DNA from: Cyanobacteria bacterium HKST-UBA04 | Lineage (GTDB): Bacteria > Cyanobacteriota > Vampirovibrionia > Vampirovibrionales > JAGQHJ01 | Assembly: GCA_020431915.1 (NCBI GenBank) | Contig: JAGQHJ010000019.1 | Span: 1 to 36,256 of the forward strand | DNA length: 36,256 nt | Direction of reading: 5' to 3' | Shown here: positions 1 to 7,632 of the stretch, one piece after another | Numbering within the stretch: position 1 is the first letter of the stretch | Layout of the letters: each line of letters begins with the position of its first letter | Made by a program: the position numbers and the translations under genes | Notes under the pieces: generated by a model | Told to the model about the DNA's origin: nothing | Seen by the model: only the letters and a program-made list of their open reading frames with translations | Databases searched by the model: none

Positions 1-3
1 ACC

Positions 4-351
4 TTGTTCTTCTCCATTGTTTTTGGTGCCTTACTTTGCGTGACGCTGGCCGTGGGCCTGATGCCCGCTGCCCAGGCGGATCCCGGCAACACCCTGGAAA
101 ACCCGGCCGCCACCACCAACGTGCCTTACCATCGTGGGGGCCGGAGCATTTTCAAGAAAAAACGTTCCACGCCGACGACCGCTATCCCGGCAGAGCAGGA
201 CATCCATATTCCAGGCGAGCAAAGCAGCTCGTCGGCCCTGGTGGATGAAAGCGGCAGCAAGCCAAGCACCGCCAGACCCAAGGCCACCAGCATGACCGAT
301 TACGAGCGGCGCAAGGCGCAATTTCCCAAGGGACACCTAGGCCAGCCCTAG
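4..351 (+). CDS. small secreted protein, unknown function (possibly 5'-truncated)
   Basis: The frame starts at a TTG three bases into the window, so the true start may lie upstream. Residues 2-25 form a hydrophobic signal-peptide core (FFSIVFGALLCVTLAVGLM) ending in a typical A-x-A cleavage site (AQA, then DP). The mature part of about 90 residues is polar, rich in Ser, Thr, Pro and Lys, with a short basic patch (FKKKR) and no Cys or recognisable domain; it looks disordered. Export to the periplasm or outside is likely; the function is unknown. A strong hairpin terminator lies about 50 bp after the stop, so the gene probably ends its transcript. Confidence 0.6.
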   Translation: MFFSIVFGALLCVTLAVGLMPAAQADPGNTLENPAATTNVPYHRGGRSIFKKKRSTPTTAIPAEQDIHIPGEQSSSSALVDESGSKPSTARPKATSMTDYERRKAQFPKGHLGQP

Positions 352-399
352 GCACGCGATACGCCAGCCCACCTAACCGCCTTTTCCATTTCTTTCTCC

Positions 400-437
400 A
401 TAGCGCCCCTGCACACTCGGCACGGGGCGCTATTTTA
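400..437 (+). terminator. rho-independent terminator of the secreted-protein gene
   Basis: A perfect 10-bp stem (ATAGCGCCCC at 400-409 with GGGGCGCTAT at 424-433) with a 14-nt loop is followed by TTTAC. It separates the first gene from the membrane-protein gene at 520. Confidence 0.7.
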
Positions 438-519
438 CAAGCAATCCGTGGGAAGGCGATGGTTTTATTGGTTTTAGCCTCACACACAGGTACCACACAA
501 CGCCCCCGCCCGTTTCTCC

Positions 520-1836
520 ATGGTCAACCCACTCCGTATTCCCGCCTGGGTACAGCAGGTCAATACCTTCCAGCGTCTGGCCATTCTTAACAAGGCTGTA
601 CTGGACGTGGCCGGCATGGATGTCCCCATCATTGCCCTGGCCAAAAACAACGATGAACGCAAGGAGCGCCTGTTCCGCCAGGCTTTGATCCTGGTGGGTA
701 CCTTTCTGCTGGCCCCACTACATGCAGCCCTTGTATACCGGTTATTTGGCCAGTCGCTCCCCGACAAGCGACTGCTGCAACTGCCGTATAAAAACCTGCT
801 TTCAGTCCGGGCACTGAAGGAAGGTACCGTGACACTGTACCGCCAAACACTTAAAAGCCCCCTACCCAAGCGGCTTATGCCTCGGCTAAACGAGGCCTTC
901 AGGAAACGGCTCATCCGGGCCAAAACCGGTTTCCTAATTACCGACCTGATGCTGATGGGGGTGTTGCTCAGCAACGTCGGCTGGTTAAAAAACCTGTTTG
1001 GGCGTGCTCTCAGTGGCAATAAACAGTTTAGCGGGGAGCGGGGTATTGTGGGGCAACAGCAACTCGACCGCCTGTATGCCGCCGAGGCCCAGGGACCACA
1101 TGTCAGCGAACAATTCAAAATGGCCCTGACCAGTATTCTAGGAGGAGCCGTGCCACTGGGTATTGGGCTTTTACTGCGCCACGCCCTAACTCACCCGACC
1201 TCGGCCGGGGGTGGTCTGTTCAAACTGGCCAGGGCGTGGAGCCCTCGGTTCGATTACCAGTTCAAGTGGGGGGTCCCATGGCTAGCCAACCTCTCGTTAG
1301 CCGCCATTACCCTGTGCAGCGACGTGGCAGAAGTCGCGGCCTCAAGGAGTCCTAGGGAACTTCGCGAAAATCTGTTGATTCGCCCCATCGGTTTTGTCAG
1401 CTTCATGTTTGGCGACCTGATTTGGATGAAACTGCTGACCAGCTTGTTCGGGGCACCAAAGGGGCTCAAGCAAACCCTGTCCGTAAACCAAGCGCTGCAA
1501 ACAGCCCCCATGGCCTTAAAAGCAATTGCAGGCAAGCGTGCCGCAGGGTTCTACCTGCTCAGCTTCCTGCTTAATACCGCCACGTTGTCGGGCATCATTC
1601 TGCTGGCCAATCACCTCACCCGGCGGTCGGTTGCAGAAAAGGCGGCCCGTTTACCCGCCAAGGCCCCCACACGGCCACCACCTACACCATTTAAACGAAC
1701 CGGGGCCGTGCCATGGCCGGGCCATTCAACATGGCCCGATCGGCGGTCGATACCTCAACACACAGCCCTTGTTGAGGAACACAGCCCCTATGGATCCCTC
1801 CAATCCTTCCAGTCATTCCATCAGTGCCCCTTGTGA
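520..1836 (+). CDS. polytopic membrane protein, unknown function
   Basis: 438 residues with about six hydrophobic segments (around residues 56-77, 137-156, 205-222, 248-270, 290-310 and 344-364), so an inner-membrane protein is likely. The N-terminal third is basic and amphipathic. The last ~70 residues are Pro/Arg-rich, lack hydrophobic segments, and are read through the start region of the next gene: the stop lies 47 bp inside the formyltransferase gene. No family was recognised. The overlap suggests one transcript with the downstream gene, but gives no hint of function. The ATG at 520 lacks a clear Shine-Dalgarno. Confidence 0.65.
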   Translation: MVNPLRIPAWVQQVNTFQRLAILNKAVLDVAGMDVPIIALAKNNDERKERLFRQALILVGTFLLAPLHAALVYRLFGQSLPDKRLLQLPYKNLLSVRALKEGTVTLYRQTLKSPLPKRLMPRLNEAFRKRLIRAKTGFLITDLMLMGVLLSNVGWLKNLFGRALSGNKQFSGERGIVGQQQLDRLYAAEAQGPHVSEQFKMALTSILGGAVPLGIGLLLRHALTHPTSAGGGLFKLARAWSPRFDYQFKWGVPWLANLSLAAITLCSDVAEVAASRSPRELRENLLIRPIGFVSFMFGDLIWMKLLTSLFGAPKGLKQTLSVNQALQTAPMALKAIAGKRAAGFYLLSFLLNTATLSGIILLANHLTRRSVAEKAARLPAKAPTRPPPTPFKRTGAVPWPGHSTWPDRRSIPQHTALVEEHSPYGSLQSFQSFHQCPL

Positions 1837-2917
1837 TTCATACCCGTTCAGCCTGCCTCAGTGCCGGCCCGACGAGCCCATTCGCCTGCTTCTGCTTAGT
1901 TCCGAAGCCATGGCCCTGGCCCTGATGGACGGCATGACCGGCCAACCGCAGGTTGTCGAACCCGTGGGGTATTTCCCCGTCAGCCAAACCAAAAAAGGGG
2001 CCTTCCTGGCCCGAAGCAGCGACGAGGCCGCCATCCAGGCCAAGGCCGAAACCTACGGTATTGAGCGCCTGGACGTCACCAGTGTCAACGGCCCCGCCTT
2101 CCGAGCGGTACTCGACACCCTCAAGCCCCACGTCGTGTTTGTCTGCATCTGGCCCGAAATCATCAAGGCCACCACCCTGGCCCATGCCATCGACTATGGC
2201 CATGGCCACTGGCCGGCCACGTTCATCAACTGCCATGGGTCGCTGCTGCCCAAGTACCGAGGGGCACGGCCTTACCTGGCCGCCATCTTCAACGGCGACA
2301 CCCAGGGCGGCTACACCTTCCACCTGATGGACGAAGGGGTGGACACCGGCGACATTCTCTTCCAGGAATCGTTTGGCCTGGCACCGAACGAAACCCGCAC
2401 GTCCTATTTCGAGCACAGCGTGGCCAAAGTCGGCCAAGCCATCGGGCCTTTCCTGGCCGACCTGAAAGCAGGCCGCATTGTGGCACGGAGCCAGGGTGGC
2501 GAAGCCAGTTACGTGCCCCAGCAAAAACCCCACTGGGGCTGGATCCAGTGGCACCTGGAGCCGCAGGTCATCGAGCGACGCATCCGGGCCATGGCCCGCT
2601 ACGTCAACCTGTTGACCACCCTCAACAACGTTTTGCTTGGGTTTGAAAACGGCCACCTCGTCCAAGCCGAGGCAGAGGAACCCGTCACCCTGGTGCTGGA
2701 GAAAAACCCTCGGCCCCGGTTCCAGTACCAGCCGGGCATGGTCGTGGCCAACACGCCGGAAGGCATCACCGTGGCCACCAACGACCCCGGCACACACCTG
2801 CTGCTGACCAAACCGATGGTGATGAACATGCTCCCGTCCGAGTCCTCGCGGATGATCAACACCATTGTGCCGGGCCACCAGTTCATCAGCCCGTTCTTTG
2901 ACATGGAATTAACCTAA
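1790..2917 (+). CDS. formyltransferase of the Fmt/ArnA fold (methionyl-tRNA formyltransferase-like)
   Basis: The protein has the N10-formyltetrahydrofolate-dependent formyltransferase signature: INCHGSLLPKYRGARP carries the catalytic Asn147 and His149, and GVDTGDIL carries Asp185, the third member of the triad. The C-terminal ~150 residues (IERRIRAMARYVN..., YQPGMVV...GITVAT) resemble the OB-fold tail of methionyl-tRNA formyltransferase. I chose ATG 1790 because GAGGAA precedes it by 10 nt; the frame is open further upstream. At 375 residues it is longer than E. coli Fmt (about 315), with a ~45-residue N-terminal extension. It could formylate initiator Met-tRNA or an amino sugar: two glycosyltransferase genes converge on it, and their stop codons interlock with this one. 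Formyltransferase chemistry is well supported; the substrate is not. Confidence 0.8.
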   Translation: MDPSNPSSHSISAPCDSYPFSLPQCRPDEPIRLLLLSSEAMALALMDGMTGQPQVVEPVGYFPVSQTKKGAFLARSSDEAAIQAKAETYGIERLDVTSVNGPAFRAVLDTLKPHVVFVCIWPEIIKATTLAHAIDYGHGHWPATFINCHGSLLPKYRGARPYLAAIFNGDTQGGYTFHLMDEGVDTGDILFQESFGLAPNETRTSYFEHSVAKVGQAIGPFLADLKAGRIVARSQGGEASYVPQQKPHWGWIQWHLEPQVIERRIRAMARYVNLLTTLNNVLLGFENGHLVQAEAEEPVTLVLEKNPRPRFQYQPGMVVANTPEGITVATNDPGTHLLLTKPMVMNMLPSESSRMINTIVPGHQFISPFFDMELT

Positions 2918-3633
2918 CGCGCGCCGGCACCCCACACCCGGTTTTTGCACTGGCGGCACACGGCCCCGGCAATATCGACGGCTGCCCGGAAAACGTATTC
3001 CGGCAGGCTGCGAATCAGCCGGGAAGGCCGACCCGAGGGCCGGGCCGAAACCGGTACGGTAACGGTGGACAACCCAAGCCAACCGGCCTGAAGCAAAGTT
3101 TCGGCCGTATACGTATAGCGCGACCGAATCTGGAATTGGCTGGCCGCTTCCTTGCTGTACGCCCGAAAGCCGCTGGGCACGTCGTACACGTTTAATCCGC
3201 TCAGGCAACGCACCACAAAGCTGCCCAGCCAATGGCACACCCCGTAGGCCAAAGACGTGGTCCGGCCGGTTCGCTGGCGTTCGCCCACCACCACATCGGC
3301 TTGCCCGGCCACAATGGGACGAACCAGGTCGGGTATAAAGGCCGGGTCATGCTGGTTGTCTGCATCCACAGTCACAATGACGTCGGCCCCATGCTGCAGG
3401 CAGGCCCGAAGCCCGGCAGCAAACGCCTTGGCCAGGCCTACGTGCTTGGGCAGGGCCTCAATGTAATCCACGCCTGCCGCCTGGGCCCGTGCCACGGAGG
3501 CATCCGTCGATCCGTCGTCAACCAGCAACCAAGCCACCGTATCAAACCCGTCCACCTGGCGCGGCAGGTGGGCCAGGGTTTCGGCAAGGTGTTCTGCCTC
3601 GTTCCAGCAGGGAATTAAAATCACGAGCTTCAT
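2914..3633 (-). CDS. GT2-family glycosyltransferase (polyprenol-phosphate sugar synthase-like)
   Basis: 239 residues with a GT-A fold: LVILIPCWNEAEHL at the N-terminus (nucleotide-sugar binding), VDDGSTD (Asp39-Asp40) and the metal-binding VDADNQHDP (Asp90 and Asp92). The later DVPSGFRAYSKEAA segment is typical of DPM1/GtrB/ArnC-like enzymes. There is no C-terminal membrane segment, so it resembles the soluble dolichol-phosphate-mannose-synthase type that loads a sugar onto a polyprenol phosphate. The ATG at 3633 overlaps the stop of the upstream membrane glycosyltransferase gene (ATGA), so translation is probably coupled. Its TAG stop interlocks with the TAA of the convergent formyltransferase gene. 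Inference: it makes the lipid-linked sugar used by its upstream partner. Confidence 0.85.
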   Translation of the reverse strand: MKLVILIPCWNEAEHLAETLAHLPRQVDGFDTVAWLLVDDGSTDASVARAQAAGVDYIEALPKHVGLAKAFAAGLRACLQHGADVIVTVDADNQHDPAFIPDLVRPIVAGQADVVVGERQRTGRTTSLAYGVCHWLGSFVVRCLSGLNVYDVPSGFRAYSKEAASQFQIRSRYTYTAETLLQAGWLGLSTVTVPVSARPSGRPSRLIRSLPEYVFRAAVDIAGAVCRQCKNRVWGAGAR

Positions 3634-5384
3634 GGATGCGATGGGCCACCACGTGGTTGTGAGGAAGAATACACCTGAGAAGGATACACCACAAGCGGCG
3701 TATCGATCGAACGAAGCAACTTGCCGGGCGCCGGTTTGTCGGGTGCCGGTTTGTCGAGTAAGGGGCACCCCACCTGCAAGCGGTAATGGGGACGAATATC
3801 CGGGTTGAAATAGGCGGTGTACAGTATAGCGGCATGAACCGGCGGGATGCAAACCAACTGCCCCGGCACATGGTTGCGGGCCACGGCCGTCTTTAGCTGG
3901 TGCAGGGGGAATCGGTACAACACGCGGTTGTAGGTTTCGGCATCGTAAAAAAACGACGTGCGGCTGGGCGCCAAATAACGATATTCCGTCAGGTAGTTCA
4001 CCAACATAAACCAGCCGAGCATGGGCAGCACCAGCAACCGAAGCAACCGGTCGCCGGACAGCCCGGCATGGCGGGCTCGAACCCACCCGGTTAACAACAG
4101 AACGTTGAGGCTAACGAGCGTGATGGCCCACACCATGTTGTAACGCATCATATGGTTGCGCGGCAGGGCGATAAACAGCAGGGTCATCGTGCCAAACAGC
4201 AGCACGGTCCACCCGCTGCAACCACGCCACCAGTTCCGCCACCGGTGTCGTCGGTCACCGCCCGGCAGCATCGCCACCTGCAGAACAATCTGCACGGCAA
4301 GCAACAGTAGGTGAACCCCCATGTAGACCCCAAAGAAGCCGCCTGTTTTGGGGCAGCCAAAGGGCCGGTAGCAGCCGTTAACCGACCAATCGAAGGGAAC
4401 AGGCTGCCGCAGTTCAAACACCGACACGGCCCACTGTGCCAGCTTGGACAGTCCCCGAACGGACGGATTGGGCAGGGTGTTCACAGAGGCATCCACCCCG
4501 GCCAGGTGCAGGCCCAGCACATGGATGTCGAGCGGAAACAGCGGGTTGCCGGCATAGGGGGTGCCCAGGGTAGAGACCAGGTTTTTGAGGCACGGAAAAT
4601 ACAATACCGGCACCAGCAGCACACCAATTAATATCCCCCGGGCACTGTGCCGAACAAACGCACGCAGGCATGCCCCCTTGGACTGTTGCGGCTGGCACAC
4701 CTCGACAAATCGGTATCGCAACCAGCAGGCCACGGCCATCAACAGAGCCACCGTCACGTAGGGCAACACTACAAACTTGCTGTTCAGGGCCACGGCAGCC
4801 GATACGATGATTAACCCAAGCCACCGGTTCTGCTCGGTTCTATCGGTGGCCTGGCCATAACGCCACAGGGCCAGCCATACCATGGCCGCACTGAGGTGGG
4901 CAAACAGGCTAATGTAGCACGAGGTGGCATGGATGAGCACCATCGGCACCGACAGCAAGGCAAAGGTCGCCAAGGCCACCGGCACACCAAACCACTTGCG
5001 AAGAACGGCCACGTACACCACCAGCATCCCCAGGTTAACCAGTGCGGCCGCCTGCACATGATCCGTCAGTCGCCACAGCAGCCCCTGCAAAATATTGGCC
5101 AACAACGGATACCCGTAATAATGGGCATTGAGGTAGGGCAACCATTGAAAATCCTGGGCCGGAATCACCCCACCCAGTCGGCTGGCAAAGGGCAGGTGAA
5201 ACCAGACCGCGTCAAACTCCATCGGCGGAAAGCACCATGCCTTGCGCAGCAACAACGCGCCCACCAGCACCACCAAGCCATTAAGCACCAGCCCGAAACG
5301 GCTGGTCGCCTTCAATCGGCACCACCCCTGGCCGACCCACGCCTGCCACGTATTACCAATACCCGCCATGTCGTTCAGCTTCAT
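3630..5384 (-). CDS. polytopic GT-C type glycosyltransferase (PMT/ArnT-like)
   Basis: 584 residues with about 10-12 hydrophobic segments. After the first segment comes the loop PPMEFDAVWFHLPFASRL, matching the acidic motif of GT-C enzymes that use polyprenol-linked sugars (D/E-x-D followed by H-L-P). The ATG at 5384 fits the N-terminal membrane topology; the frame stays open about 165 bp upstream. A CATACT hexamer lies 6 nt upstream of this ATG, so a leaderless start is conceivable, but no -35 was found. The C-terminus holds a 15-bp direct repeat encoding DKPAPDKPAPGK. The stop overlaps the start of the GT2 gene (ATGA). Inference: it transfers the sugar loaded by the GT2 enzyme to a periplasmic acceptor; acceptor unknown. 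Confidence 0.75.
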   Translation of the reverse strand: MKLNDMAGIGNTWQAWVGQGWCRLKATSRFGLVLNGLVVLVGALLLRKAWCFPPMEFDAVWFHLPFASRLGGVIPAQDFQWLPYLNAHYYGYPLLANILQGLLWRLTDHVQAAALVNLGMLVVYVAVLRKWFGVPVALATFALLSVPMVLIHATSCYISLFAHLSAAMVWLALWRYGQATDRTEQNRWLGLIIVSAAVALNSKFVVLPYVTVALLMAVACWLRYRFVEVCQPQQSKGACLRAFVRHSARGILIGVLLVPVLYFPCLKNLVSTLGTPYAGNPLFPLDIHVLGLHLAGVDASVNTLPNPSVRGLSKLAQWAVSVFELRQPVPFDWSVNGCYRPFGCPKTGGFFGVYMGVHLLLLAVQIVLQVAMLPGGDRRHRWRNWWRGCSGWTVLLFGTMTLLFIALPRNHMMRYNMVWAITLVSLNVLLLTGWVRARHAGLSGDRLLRLLVLPMLGWFMLVNYLTEYRYLAPSRTSFFYDAETYNRVLYRFPLHQLKTAVARNHVPGQLVCIPPVHAAILYTAYFNPDIRPHYRLQVGCPLLDKPAPDKPAPGKLLRSIDTPLVVYPSQVYSSSQPRGGPSHP

Positions 5385-5885
5385 TCTAGCAGTATGCCCC
5401 AAACCGTCCCCACCCGTATATGTTCCACCGGGTGGCCCCGTATTCAGACGCCCCTGATCAGGGGGCTTAATGCTTTGTTCAGGGTCGTTAAAAGATGATT
5501 GCCAAAACCGGGGAAAAACAAAAAGCTCGCTATAATCATGGTGTTGCAATGGTGTTGCAATTGAGTGTTAGATGCAAAGCCCCCAACAGCAGCCCGACAG
5601 CAGCCCAACAACGGCTGCCCAACAACGGCTGCCAAGAGAAGGCTGGCGCCCAACACCGCGTTGCCGCCCTTTGTAATTTCGTTTTCAATTCGTCCTTTCC
5701 AGCCACGCTTTCAACCGTATGGATTCGCTTCGTTTTATGTGATGTGTTGAATCCCCCCCCCCCACCTGCCTGCCTGCGGCCTGCTTACCTTGCACAAACC
5801 CCGGTGGTTTGATACCCGAATGCCGAGGCATTGCCCCTGCCGTGGGCCAGCCAAAAAACCGAGAGAAAAAAGGAGACCCTCGATA
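5385..5885. repeat. divergent intergenic region with short repeats and an 11-C tract
   Basis: No gene is evident between the divergent glycosyltransferase and hsp20 genes. It contains a perfect 14-bp palindrome CCCCTGATCAGGGG (about 5452-5465), a tandem ATGGTGTTGCA pair near 5537-5560, tandem CAGCAGCCC and CAACAACGGCTGCC units at about 5588-5632, and a run of 11 cytosines at 5753-5763. A TATAAT hexamer occurs near 5531 without a good -35. The C tract lies about 120 bp before the hsp20 start. Confidence 0.5.
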
Positions 5886-6374
5886 ATGACCACGTTACTC
5901 ACCCCCCCTACCTCACGCCGTACCCAACGTCATACCCAACGTCGTCGCCTGCCGTCCCTGTTCGACGAGCTGGAACAGTTTGCCTTTCCGTTTGCCGGTG
6001 CCCACCACCCCTTGCTTGGCACGGCCTCGCCATCGACGGTGCCACCACTCGACATCGAAGAGACGGATGACGGCTTCGAGGTTCGCCTGGCCATACCCGG
6101 CTGGCACAAGGAAGACATTCAGATCGAAGTCGAACAGAATTGCCTGGTGCTCAGCGGCCAGTCGTCCAGCCAGCACGAATCACAAACCGAGGACGAAGCA
6201 GAAGGCCGACGGTTGCTCCGCCAGGAAATCAGCAAGTCCGACTTCCGACGCCAGCTCACGTTTCCGACCGAACTGAACGCCGAAGCCGTAACGGCCCGCT
6301 ACCACAACGGCCTGCTAACCGTTGTGCTGCCCAAGGCCAAACAATCGCAAAAACGAGCCATTGCCATTAAATAA
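5886..6374 (+). CDS. small heat-shock protein, Hsp20/alpha-crystallin family
   Basis: 162 residues. The alpha-crystallin domain runs from about residue 52 (PPLDIEETDDGFEVRLAIPG) to the terminal A-x-x-x-N-G-L-L-T-V-V-L-P-K motif, which is diagnostic for the family; a short basic tail (KAKQSQKRAIAIK) follows. These ATP-independent chaperones form oligomers that hold unfolding proteins. I chose ATG 5886 because AAGGAG lies about 10-12 nt upstream, although the frame extends back to 5790. The N-terminal 25 residues are very Thr/Arg-rich. No full CIRCE operator was seen. A terminator follows directly, so the gene is probably monocistronic. Confidence 0.93.
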   Translation: MTTLLTPPTSRRTQRHTQRRRLPSLFDELEQFAFPFAGAHHPLLGTASPSTVPPLDIEETDDGFEVRLAIPGWHKEDIQIEVEQNCLVLSGQSSSQHESQTEDEAEGRRLLRQEISKSDFRRQLTFPTELNAEAVTARYHNGLLTVVLPKAKQSQKRAIAIK

Positions 6375-6417
6375 GGCCTATCGCTTTTTTACCCAATACG
6401 CCTATGCCCAAACCAAT

Positions 6418-6451
6418 CGCCTGCCCTTTCGGAGCAGGCGTTTATTTTTTT
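6418..6451 (+). terminator. rho-independent terminator after hsp20
   Basis: CGCCTGC (6418-6424) pairs with GCAGGCG (6434-6440) around a CCTTTCGGA loop, followed by TTTATTTTTTT. It ends the hsp20 transcript 44 bp after the stop. Confidence 0.88.
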
Positions 6452-6743
6452 CAATAAACAATTTTTGAAACAGTGTTCCTCGCTTTAGAGGGCAGGGTAT
6501 CAAAAAACACCTTAAGGATTCCTTAATACAGTAAGACCGACGTCTATCCGTCCACAGGAGAAGTACTGCACCAAGACGGGAGCATGCACCAAAACGGCTC
6601 GAAAGCAGCCTGCTCAACATACCGGGGATACATACATACACACACACGCACTCTCTCACACACACGCCAGAGAGATACCGTCCAACGTCTTTCTCGACGC
6701 GCCACAGATGACATCAGAGATTTCAGGGGGTTAACACACAGCC
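6452..6743. repeat. intergenic stretch with CA/CT dinucleotide repeats
   Basis: No gene seen. Positions about 6625-6668 hold a low-complexity run of CATA, CACA and CTCT repeats. An imperfect CCTTAAGGATTCCTTAA dyad lies near 6510. The following gene is preceded by an AGGGGG stretch about 12 nt before its ATG. Confidence 0.45.
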
Positions 6744-7550
6744 ATGCCAGATCCTGTTGCACCAACCTATAACACACGGTACACGTTCCACAACCATGTG
6801 TCGCACCCTTCACAGCGGGGCCCTGCCAGCCAAAACGCGCCGGGACAAATCCGAATTCGCGGCTTTGGCGACTTCGATCTGCCAAACGACTACGTCACCC
6901 CACAAGGCTTTTACTGGTGGGCCGGCGACAACGCCCTGGCCAACAACCGGGCCGAACATGCCACTGCGTTAAGCCCCGAAGCCGCCAGACGGGCCGATCG
7001 CTTTGACATTGGGCTTGCTTCGCCTTTTCGATCCGACGGCAGCGCACCGGTACGTTCGCGCAACACTCAGCCACAGGCCTTTTTCGGTCAAACCGTTGAC
7101 AACAACGGCAACCTCTACACCCTCGACTTTCGCAACAACAACAGTGCCGACACGTTCCTGGTCAACTTTGATTCGTTGCGCCGCGTCACCAACGACAACG
7201 ACGCCTACGTCACGGCCAACTTAGGCCCAGAAGACTCGCTGCCCACCTTGTTTCCAGGCGCAGGTGGCAACGTCGCGCAACCGGGCCGTACGGCCAGCCT
7301 GGCCAACGGTGGCAGTATCCAGTTTTACAGCAACTTTGCCCAAATCACGCAGCGCAACGCCGACGGCACCGAACGCACCGTCTACGTAGACGACCCCAAA
7401 AAGCTGGCCCAATTGCAGGCCAACCCGAATGCCGCTGTCACACCGGACCTGCTGTTTATACGACACCCGGCCGCCGAGCAGCCTGCACCCGAAGGCAACG
7501 GCCCGGCACCACCAGCACCGCCAACGCCACCAGCACCACCGACCCCTTAA
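6744..7550 (+). CDS. hypothetical protein, Pro-rich C-terminus
   Basis: 268 residues, no signal peptide and no membrane segment. The N-terminus is rich in His, Asn and aromatic residues (TYNTRYTFHNHV), the middle is Asn/Asp-rich with beta-strand-like hydrophobics (NLYTLDFRNNN, TFLVNFDSLRRV, SIQFYSNFAQITQ, RTVYVDD), and the last ~25 residues are a Pro/Ala repeat (PAPPAPPTPPAPPTP). No family recognised. The codon pattern is like its neighbours, so it is likely a real gene. The start at ATG 6744 is supported only by a purine-rich AGGGGG upstream. Confidence 0.65.
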   Translation: MPDPVAPTYNTRYTFHNHVSHPSQRGPASQNAPGQIRIRGFGDFDLPNDYVTPQGFYWWAGDNALANNRAEHATALSPEAARRADRFDIGLASPFRSDGSAPVRSRNTQPQAFFGQTVDNNGNLYTLDFRNNNSADTFLVNFDSLRRVTNDNDAYVTANLGPEDSLPTLFPGAGGNVAQPGRTASLANGGSIQFYSNFAQITQRNADGTERTVYVDDPKKLAQLQANPNAAVTPDLLFIRHPAAEQPAPEGNGPAPPAPPTPPAPPTP

Positions 7551-7632
7551 GCACAAAAGGTCTCGCATGCTCTAGGGAATCGCGGCGCGAACCTTAACAA
7601 CGGGGTCTCGACTGGCTTGCTTTTGCGCTAGA

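Noticed and set aside
1838-2878. Long open frame (346 codons) antisense to the formyltransferase gene
   Set aside because: It mirrors a well-supported gene in GC-rich DNA, has His/Gly/Gln-biased composition and no motif or ribosome site.
1790-5384. A true arn (lipid A aminoarabinose) operon
   Set aside because: No ArnB aminotransferase, no decarboxylase domain and no ArnD are seen, and the formyltransferase faces the glycosyltransferases; kept only as a weak functional analogy.
5555-5575. Possible CIRCE (HrcA) operator before hsp20
   Set aside because: Only a degenerate right half (GAGTGTTAG) is present; no matching TTAGCACTC left half at the required distance.
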